DNA from: Pseudomonadota bacterium
GTDB lineage: Bacteria; Pseudomonadota; Gammaproteobacteria; UBA5335
Direction: 5' to 3'
DNA length: 11,058 nucleotides
Assembly (NCBI GenBank): GCA_021783685.1
Contig: JAJXTQ010000034.1
Coordinates: 1 to 11,058 of the forward strand
Under the pieces are notes generated by a model. The model was not told the DNA's origin, searched no databases, and saw only the letters and a program-made list of their open reading frames with translations. A program made the translations under genes and the position numbers. Of the stretch, positions 6,796 to 11,058 are shown one piece after another; the first letter of the stretch is position 1, and each line of letters begins with the position of its first letter.

Positions 6796-6945
6796 ACTTT
6801 CCATGCCGCGAACGCTCGCGCTCGCACGCGGCGTCGCCGCCACGGTCGCTGCGCGGCGTGGCCGTTCAAACTCAGTGCGCGGTCGCCGCGCGCCGAAGCG
6901 GCGGTGAGCGCACCGGGGGGCCGCGACCGCAGCCCCTCGCCGCCC

Positions 6946-7518
6946 TCACGCGGCGAGCGTGCCCTTCTGCTTGGCCGTGTGGGTAGCGATCGCGTCCATC
7001 AGCGCCGGAGAGAGGCTGTCATAGGGCTCGAGGCCCAGCTCCTTCAGCCGTGCGCGAACCTCGCCCATACGCGCCGGAGGGAAACCGGACTCGATGATGG
7101 AGGAAACGAACGCAGCGAACTCCGGGGCCGCCCAGCCATTCTCCTGCAGCAGCTCCGGGTGCACGAAGTCGAAGCCGTAGAACGCGTGATCCTTGTTTTC
7201 GATGCGCCCGTAGAGATGCACACCGCAGCCGGTGCAGGCATAGCGCTGGATGACTGCGCTCGGGTCGACGATCTTGAGCTTCTGTCCATTGGCCACGACG
7301 CTCAGCTTGTCGCGCGGCACGACCGCCACCAGGGAAAACAGCGCGCCCTTTGGCTTCCAGCACTTCGTGCAGCCGCAGACGTGGTCGAACGCCACGTTGG
7401 CGCCGATGCGCACCTTGACCGGATCGGAGCTGCAGCGGCACACGAGCGTGCCGCCCGGGAAATCCGCCCTACCCGCTTTGACTCCGTGGTCGACTGCCGG
7501 ATGAATCGAAATAGCCAT
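6946..7518 (-). CDS. gfa: S-(hydroxymethyl)glutathione synthase (Gfa, glutathione-dependent formaldehyde-activating enzyme)
   Basis: 190 residues from ATG at 7518, with GAGGAA six bases upstream. The frame is open upstream into frmA but the residues there are not Gfa-like. Zinc-binding cysteines of the Gfa fold are visible: LVCRCSS (27-29 region), [11 protein letters not shown] (about 48-53), and the [14 protein letters not shown] motif (about 95-98). The C-terminal half ([41 protein letters not shown]) is characteristic of the true Gfa subgroup rather than of generic GFA-fold proteins. It is cytoplasmic and assists condensation of formaldehyde with glutathione, supplying the substrate of FrmA. 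The gene starts 35 bases after the frmA stop, so the two form an operon. Whether Gfa is an enzyme or a glutathione carrier for this reaction has been debated. Confidence 0.93.
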   Translation of the reverse strand: MAISIHPAVDHGVKAGRADFPGGTLVCRCSSDPVKVRIGANVAFDHVCGCTKCWKPKGALFSLVAVVPRDKLSVVANGQKLKIVDPSAVIQRYACTGCGVHLYGRIENKDHAFYGFDFVHPELLQENGWAAPEFAAFVSSIIESGFPPARMGEVRARLKELGLEPYDSLSPALMDAIATHTAKQKGTLAA

Positions 7519-7553
7519 GTTAGGTTCCTCTTGCTTGGTTTGAATTCTGCGCC

Positions 7554-8663
7554 TCAGAAGGTCACGACGGTGCGGATGGATTCGCCGCGGTGCATCAGGT
7601 CGAACGCCTCGTTGATCCGCTCGATCGGCAGCACGTGCGTGATCAGCTCGTCGATGTTGATCTTCTTGTCCATGTACCAGTCGACGATCTTCGGCACATC
7701 GGTACGCCCGCGCGCCCCGCCAAAGGCCGTCCCCTTCCACACCCGCCCGGTCACCAGCTGAAAGGGCCGGGTCTTGATCTCCTGCCCCGCCCCGGCTACC
7801 CCAATCACCACCGAGACTCCCCAGCCGCGGTGACAGCACTCCAGCGCCTGGCGCATCAGCTCCACGTTGCCCACGCACTCAAAGCTGTAGTCCGCCCCGC
7901 CGTCGGTGAGCCCCACCAGGTGCGCCACCAAGTCCTCCTTGATCTCCCGCGGGTTCACAAAGTGCGTCATCCCAAAGCGCTCCGCCAGCGCCTTGCGCTT
8001 CGGATTCACGTCAACCCCAATGATCTTGTTCGCCCCCACCAGGTGCGCACCCTGAATCACATTCAGCCCAATCCCTCCGAGCCCAAAAACCACCACGTTC
8101 GCACCAGGCTCAACCTTCGCGGTGTTGATCACCGCACCCACCCCGGTGGTCACCCCGCAGCCGATGTAGCACACCTTCTCAAACGGCGCGTCCGCACGAA
8201 TCCTCGCCACCGCTATCTCCGGCAGCACCGTGTAGTTCGAGAACGTCGAGCACCCCATGTAGTGGTGCACCAGCTTGCCCTGGTACGAGAAGCGGCTCGT
8301 CCCATCGGGCATCAGACCCTTGCCCTGCGTCGCGCGAATCGCCGTGCACAGGTTCGTCTTGCGCGACAGGCACGACTTGCACTGGCGACACTCCGGGGTA
8401 TACAGCGGAATCACGTGATCGCCCTTCTTCACCGAGCTCACCCCGGGACCCACCTCCACCACCACCCCGGCTCCCTCGTGACCAAAAATCGCCGGAAACA
8501 GACCCTCGGGGTCCGCCCCGGAGCGCGTGAACTCGTCCGTGTGGCACACCCCGCTCGCCTTGATCTCCACCAGCACTTCCCCGGCCTTCGGACCTTCCAG
8601 GTCCAGCATCACCACTTCCAAGGGCTTGCCAGCCTCAAACGCGATCGCGGCTTTGGTCTTCAT
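7554..8663 (-). CDS. frmA: S-(hydroxymethyl)glutathione dehydrogenase / class III alcohol dehydrogenase
   Basis: 369 residues from ATG at 8663, the usual length of the family, with GGGAGA five bases upstream; an in-frame ATG at 8690 lacks a comparable ribosome site. Catalytic-zinc ligands are Cys40 (GVCHTDE), His62 (FGHEGAG) and Cys169 (YIGCGVTTG). Structural-zinc ligands are Cys92, Cys95, Cys98 and Cys106 ([16 protein letters not shown]). The NAD-binding GLGGIGL is at 194-200. The enzyme is cytoplasmic and oxidises S-hydroxymethylglutathione to S-formylglutathione with NAD, and can also reduce S-nitrosoglutathione. It is also called adhC, flhA or hdnG in other species. Downstream gfa completes the module; an S-formylglutathione hydrolase gene is not in the window. 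Codon choice is odd: Gly is mostly GGG, with frequent ATT and TTT, from the start to about 7720. The last 45 or so codons then revert to the GGC/ATC/TTC style of the neighbours. Confidence 0.96.
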   Translation of the reverse strand: MKTKAAIAFEAGKPLEVVMLDLEGPKAGEVLVEIKASGVCHTDEFTRSGADPEGLFPAIFGHEGAGVVVEVGPGVSSVKKGDHVIPLYTPECRQCKSCLSRKTNLCTAIRATQGKGLMPDGTSRFSYQGKLVHHYMGCSTFSNYTVLPEIAVARIRADAPFEKVCYIGCGVTTGVGAVINTAKVEPGANVVVFGLGGIGLNVIQGAHLVGANKIIGVDVNPKRKALAERFGMTHFVNPREIKEDLVAHLVGLTDGGADYSFECVGNVELMRQALECCHRGWGVSVVIGVAGAGQEIKTRPFQLVTGRVWKGTAFGGARGRTDVPKIVDWYMDKKINIDELITHVLPIERINEAFDLMHRGESIRTVVTF

Positions 8664-8857
8664 ATCTCTCCCGATACGTCTGTACAACAAGGCCTGAGTC
8701 TACCGGCTTCCGGCCTCCCCGCTCCACCGCGGCGCGCGGGCCGCGGGGGACAGCCGCGCGACGGACAGAATGCCCGCGCCGGCCGGCGGCTGGAGTCTAC
8801 GCGGCACTCCGCGCTGCATTGCCGCGCGGCGCCCGGGCGACATCGGGCCTGCGGTAC

Positions 8858-8874
8858 TGTCCCGATTCGGAACA
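8858..8874. promoter_or_regulatory. 17-bp palindrome in the frmA-regulator divergent region, candidate operator/enhancer
   Basis: TGTCCCGATTCGGAACA is nearly symmetric: TGT.CCGA.TCGG.ACA, with only one mismatched pair outside the centre. It lies about 195 bases upstream of frmA and 40 bases upstream of the -35 element of the divergent regulator. That is a suitable place for binding of a Fis-type dimer or another regulator. The assignment is by position and symmetry only. Confidence 0.4.
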
Positions 8875-8912
8875 CATTTGGGGGTCGCTGTGCCGAACTT
8901 GGGCCTGCCGGG

Positions 8913-8940
8913 TTGCCAGGAGGCCCTCGAGGCGCATAAT
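8913..8940 (+). promoter_or_regulatory. Sigma-70-type promoter of the regulator gene
   Basis: TTGCCA (8913-8918, five of six to TTGACA) and CATAAT (8935-8940, five of six to TATAAT) are separated by 16 bases. Transcription would begin near 8947, about 23 bases before ATG 8970 and too late for ATG 8943. The spacer contains the palindrome CCTCGAGG (8925-8932), a possible site for repression or autoregulation. Confidence 0.6.
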
Positions 8941-8969
8941 CGATGATTCGAGGATCAGAGGGGGACGCC

Positions 8970-10913
8970 ATGCTAGGGGCAACTGATGGTCGCCAGCGCC
9001 AAGGGCTGGCGGCGGCGCGCGCGACCTCGCGGCATGAGGATCCGGTAACCCCGGAGTACATCCGGCGCTCCTGGCTGCGCTGCCTCAATCAATACCACCT
9101 CGACCCGAAATCCGAGCACGAACCCTACGTCCTGCCCCGACAGGAGCGCCTGCGCCGCAAGGACGAAAACCGGGACCTGCTGGCGCTGGCCGACGCGGAA
9201 ATGGCGCACCTGTACCACCAGCTGGCTGGCTCGGGCTATTCCATCATCCTCACCGATCGCGACGGCGTACTGCTCGATTACTACGGCGACTTCAGCTTCC
9301 GCAACGCCGCCTTCCGCACCGGACTGGTGCTTGGGGCAATGTGGGACGAGGAACACGGTGGCACCAACGGCATGGGCACCTGCCTGGTCGAGCGCACCCC
9401 GATCATCGTGCACCGCGAGCAGCATTTTTTCGCCCGCAACAACGGCCTGACCTGCTGTGCCGCGCCGATCTTCGACCATCGCGGCGAGCTGATCGCCGTG
9501 CTCGATGCCTCGGGGGAATCCGACCGCGCCCAGCAGCACACCCTGGTGCTGGTCAACATGGCCGCGCAGATGATCGAGAACCGGCTGTTCCTGCACCACT
9601 TCCGCGATGCCAACGTGGTGCGTTTCCACAGCCGCCCGGAGCTGCTCGGCACCTGGGGCGAGGGCATCATCGCCCTCGATGCGGCCGGCACGATCAGCGC
9701 GCTCGACCGCAATGCGCTGTTCCAGCTCGGTCTGAAATCGGCCGCCGAGCTGATCGGAGCGCCGCTCGAGCGGGTGTTCACCGTGTCGCTGGGCGCACTG
9801 CTCGCGCGCAGCCAGCGCAAGTCCTTCCACCCGCTTACGCTGTACGACGCCCGACATGGCGGGCGCGTGTTCGGCATCGCGCAGGCCCCGCAGTCCAAGC
9901 GCGCCGGCCGCTCGCGCGGGGCGCCGAGCGCGGAGCCCACCCCGCTCGATCCGAACCGCGGACCGCTCGAGGCGCTCGACCTCGGCGATCCGGTGATGGC
10001 CCGCAACATCCAGGCCGCGCGCCGTACGCTCTCGCGTGACATCCCTATCCTGCTCATCGGGGAATCCGGCACCGGCAAGGAATGCTTCGCCCGCGCCCTG
10101 CACGCCTCGAGCGAGCGGGCCGAGCGGCCCTTCGTCACACTGCATTGCGGCTCGCTCGCCGAGGCGCCCGGTGCGAGCGCCACCGCCTCGCCGCCGGCGG
10201 CAGCGATCGGCTCGCACGCCGAACCATTCATCGGGCGCATCATCCAGGCCAACGGCGGCACCCTGTTTCTCGATGATGTCGGCGAACTGCCGACGACGCT
10301 GCAGACGCAGCTGCTGCAAATACTCGAGGAGCGAGCGTTGCCCGCGTGCGCGGCGAGCGACGCGCTGCGCGTCGACATTCAGCTCGTCAGCGCCACGCGC
10401 CGCGACCTGCACGAGAAAGTCCTGCACGGCCAGCTGCGCGAAGACCTTTTCTACCGGCTGCAGGGACTCGTCCTCAGCCTGCCGCCGCTGCGCGAGCGCA
10501 AGGACAACGCGGCCATCATCCGCCACATCTTCGCCCAGGAAGTCGCCGCCACGCCGGCGGTGAGCATGGGCGAGGACATGGTCGATGCGCTCAAGGCCTA
10601 CAGCTGGCCGGGCAACATCCGCCAGCTGCGCAACGTGCTGCGCGGCATGATCGCCATGCGTTCCTCCAACCAGCTCGATGCCGGTTGCCTACCGGCAGAG
10701 TACGGCGCCGGCGAGGTGCGCGGCGAGGAGACGCTGCCCGAGGAGGCCAAGTGCCTGAACCCGCTGGAGCGGGCTGAGCGCAGTGCACTGCTGCACGAGA
10801 TCGAGCTGTACCAGGGCAATCTCAGCCGCGTCGCGCACTCCCTCGGCATCGGCCGCAACACGCTGTATCGTAATCTGCGGCGGCTACGGATCACGCTGCC
10901 GGTACGACGCTGA
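8970..10913 (+). CDS. AcoR-like GAF-PAS-AAA+-Fis transcriptional regulator with degenerate GAFTGA loop
   Basis: 647 residues from ATG at 8970, preferred over ATG 8943 because of GAGGGGG about six bases upstream and the promoter position. The N-terminus (TPEYIRRSWLRCL, YHLDP) and a GAF region (about 85-215) are AcoR-like; a PAS-like segment follows (about 224-300), then an AAA+ domain (about 335-560) with Walker A GESGTGKE (364-371). Walker B is TLFLDDVGELP (431-441), with Asp where most family members have Glu. Sensor I is VSATRRDL, the arginine-finger motif LREDLFYRL, and sensor II WPGNIRQLRN. The Fis-type helix-turn-helix is GNLSRVAHSLGIGRNTLYR (616-634). The usual ESELFG...GAFTGA stretch is replaced by an Ala/Pro/Ser-rich segment of the same length (397-428), with AAIGSH where GAFTGA should be. 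Regulators of this type sit beside alcohol or acetoin oxidation genes; here it is divergent from frmA-gfa. The signal molecule is unknown. Sigma-54 contact is doubtful. Confidence 0.88.
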   Translation: MLGATDGRQRQGLAAARATSRHEDPVTPEYIRRSWLRCLNQYHLDPKSEHEPYVLPRQERLRRKDENRDLLALADAEMAHLYHQLAGSGYSIILTDRDGVLLDYYGDFSFRNAAFRTGLVLGAMWDEEHGGTNGMGTCLVERTPIIVHREQHFFARNNGLTCCAAPIFDHRGELIAVLDASGESDRAQQHTLVLVNMAAQMIENRLFLHHFRDANVVRFHSRPELLGTWGEGIIALDAAGTISALDRNALFQLGLKSAAELIGAPLERVFTVSLGALLARSQRKSFHPLTLYDARHGGRVFGIAQAPQSKRAGRSRGAPSAEPTPLDPNRGPLEALDLGDPVMARNIQAARRTLSRDIPILLIGESGTGKECFARALHASSERAERPFVTLHCGSLAEAPGASATASPPAAAIGSHAEPFIGRIIQANGGTLFLDDVGELPTTLQTQLLQILEERALPACAASDALRVDIQLVSATRRDLHEKVLHGQLREDLFYRLQGLVLSLPPLRERKDNAAIIRHIFAQEVAATPAVSMGEDMVDALKAYSWPGNIRQLRNVLRGMIAMRSSNQLDAGCLPAEYGAGEVRGEETLPEEAKCLNPLERAERSALLHEIELYQGNLSRVAHSLGIGRNTLYRNLRRLRITLPVRR

Positions 10914-10934
10914 GCGATCCTCCGGGTCCGCGGG

Positions 10935-11058
10935 CTACCGCAACCCGGGCGCGCGACAGGCCTGCGGCGCGATGCCGTGCCGCTTCATCTTGCGGTACAG
11001 CGTGTTGCGGCTGACACCCAGATCGGCCGCCGCCCGGCTGACGTTGCCGCGGTTGACA
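10935..11058 (-). CDS. C-terminal end of a second Fis-type regulator (runs off right edge)
   Basis: The reverse strand reads VNRGNVSRAAADLGVSRNTL..., ending in TAG at 10937-10935; 40 residues are in the window. GNVSRAAADLGVSRNTLYRKM is the Fis-type helix-turn-helix that ends NtrC/AcoR-family activators, and it aligns well with the end of the neighbouring regulator. The gene is convergent with that regulator; the stops are separated by 21 bases. The rest of the protein lies beyond the window, so the domain make-up and the state of its GAFTGA loop cannot be seen. Confidence 0.8.
   Translation of the reverse strand, partial: VNRGNVSRAAADLGVSRNTLYRKMKRHGIAPQACRAPGLR

Larger units (their letters stand above)
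6147..6945. other. Long intergenic region between gfa and xoxF (xoxF leader and promoter area)
   Basis: About 800 bases with no convincing protein-coding gene other than the small ORF at 6143-6235. Frames here are open on both strands because of GC content but read as Arg/Pro/Ala-rich sequence without signal peptides, domains or ribosome sites. It must contain the xoxF promoter. On the minus strand TTGCAG (6384-6379) and TATTCA (6361-6356) are 17 bases apart, which is only a weak sigma-70 match. I found no TGGCAC-N5-TTGC sigma-54 site in the part I scanned. An imperfect hairpin lies around 6605-6635, and the perfect hairpin at 6765-6795 is listed separately. Confidence 0.6.

Noticed and set aside
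6387..6869. Minus-strand frame of 160 codons in the gfa-xoxF intergenic region
   Set aside because: Arg/Pro/Ala-rich, no ribosome site, no recognisable domain, and it runs straight through the perfect hairpin at 6765-6795.
6430..7761. Plus-strand frame of 443 codons across the intergenic region and gfa
   Set aside because: Its right half is antisense to gfa and frmA; its left half has no coding features.
6946..7878. Extended gfa frame beginning inside frmA (310 codons)
   Set aside because: The extra N-terminal part is the frmA 3' region in another frame; ATG 7518 has the ribosome site and the Gfa N-terminus.
8696..8800. Direct repeat GAGTCTAC at 8696-8703 and 8793-8800
   Set aside because: Only eight bases long, with no further flanking similarity; too weak to call a regulatory repeat.
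8796..8825. Possible sigma-54 promoter (GGCAC...GCTGC) on the plus strand
   Set aside because: The GG-to-GC spacing is 11 instead of 10, the -12 half is poor, and it points towards a gene that already has a good sigma-70 promoter.
8973..10526. Minus-strand open frame (517 codons) opposite the regulator
   Set aside because: Reads as Arg/Gln/Gly/Val-rich low-information sequence antisense to a clear AAA+ protein.
10922..10948. Inverted repeat CCGGGT/ACCCGG between the convergent regulators as a two-way terminator
   Set aside because: Arms of only six bases with a 15-base loop and no T-tract; it also extends into the coding end of the right-hand gene.
1..11058. CRISPR arrays, tRNA/rRNA genes, insertion sequences, phage genes or toxin-antitoxin pairs
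   Set aside because: I saw no regularly spaced repeats, RNA-gene motifs, transposase motifs or phage-like proteins in the window.

Overview
This window is an accessory C1 (methanol/formaldehyde) oxidation region from a GC-rich Gram-negative bacterium, most likely a proteobacterium. The evidence is the very high GC content, Sec-type signal peptides on a run of periplasmic proteins, glutathione-linked formaldehyde genes and AcoR/NtrC-type regulators. I cannot name a genus from the sequence.

Layout. Positions 1-6146 (minus strand, read right to left) hold a periplasmic PQQ-dehydrogenase cluster. It comprises a lanthanide-type XoxF alcohol/methanol dehydrogenase, a XoxJ-like periplasmic binding protein fused to ankyrin repeats, a small cytochrome c (XoxG-like), an ABC-type substrate-binding protein of the PQQ-alcohol-dehydrogenase-associated family, and the start of a PQQ-associated YVTN beta-propeller protein that runs off the left edge. 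The last two reading frames overlap by 16 bp. A strong double hairpin fills the xoxF-xoxJ gap. Positions 6147-6945 are a long intergenic stretch with the xoxF leader (including a possible 30-codon ORF overlapping the xoxF start) and a perfect 13-bp-arm hairpin that probably ends the upstream transcript. Positions 6946-8663 (minus) hold gfa (formaldehyde-glutathione condensation) and frmA/adhC (S-hydroxymethylglutathione dehydrogenase). Positions 8664-8969 are the divergent regulatory region, with a good sigma-70-type promoter and a 17-bp palindrome. Positions 8970-10913 (plus) encode a GAF-PAS-AAA+-Fis activator of the AcoR type. From 10935 to the right edge (minus) is the C-terminus of a second Fis-type regulator, convergent with the first.

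How it works together (inference from families). XoxF oxidises methanol (or another short alcohol) in the periplasm and passes electrons to the cytochrome c; XoxJ probably helps maturation or activation of the dehydrogenase. Formaldehyde that reaches the cytoplasm is captured by glutathione (Gfa) and oxidised to S-formylglutathione (FrmA). The divergent regulator is the obvious candidate controller.

Most notable points: (1) the AAA+ regulator keeps the normal spacing but has lost the GAFTGA sigma-54-contact motif; (2) the XoxJ-like protein carries a C-terminal periplasmic ankyrin domain; (3) a short ORF with its own ribosome site overlaps the xoxF start codon as ATGA; (4) two consecutive hairpins lie between xoxF and xoxJ; (5) frmA has a codon-use pattern unlike its neighbours that changes abruptly near its 3' end. 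The core pathway itself is known; I see no clear evidence of an entirely undescribed system.
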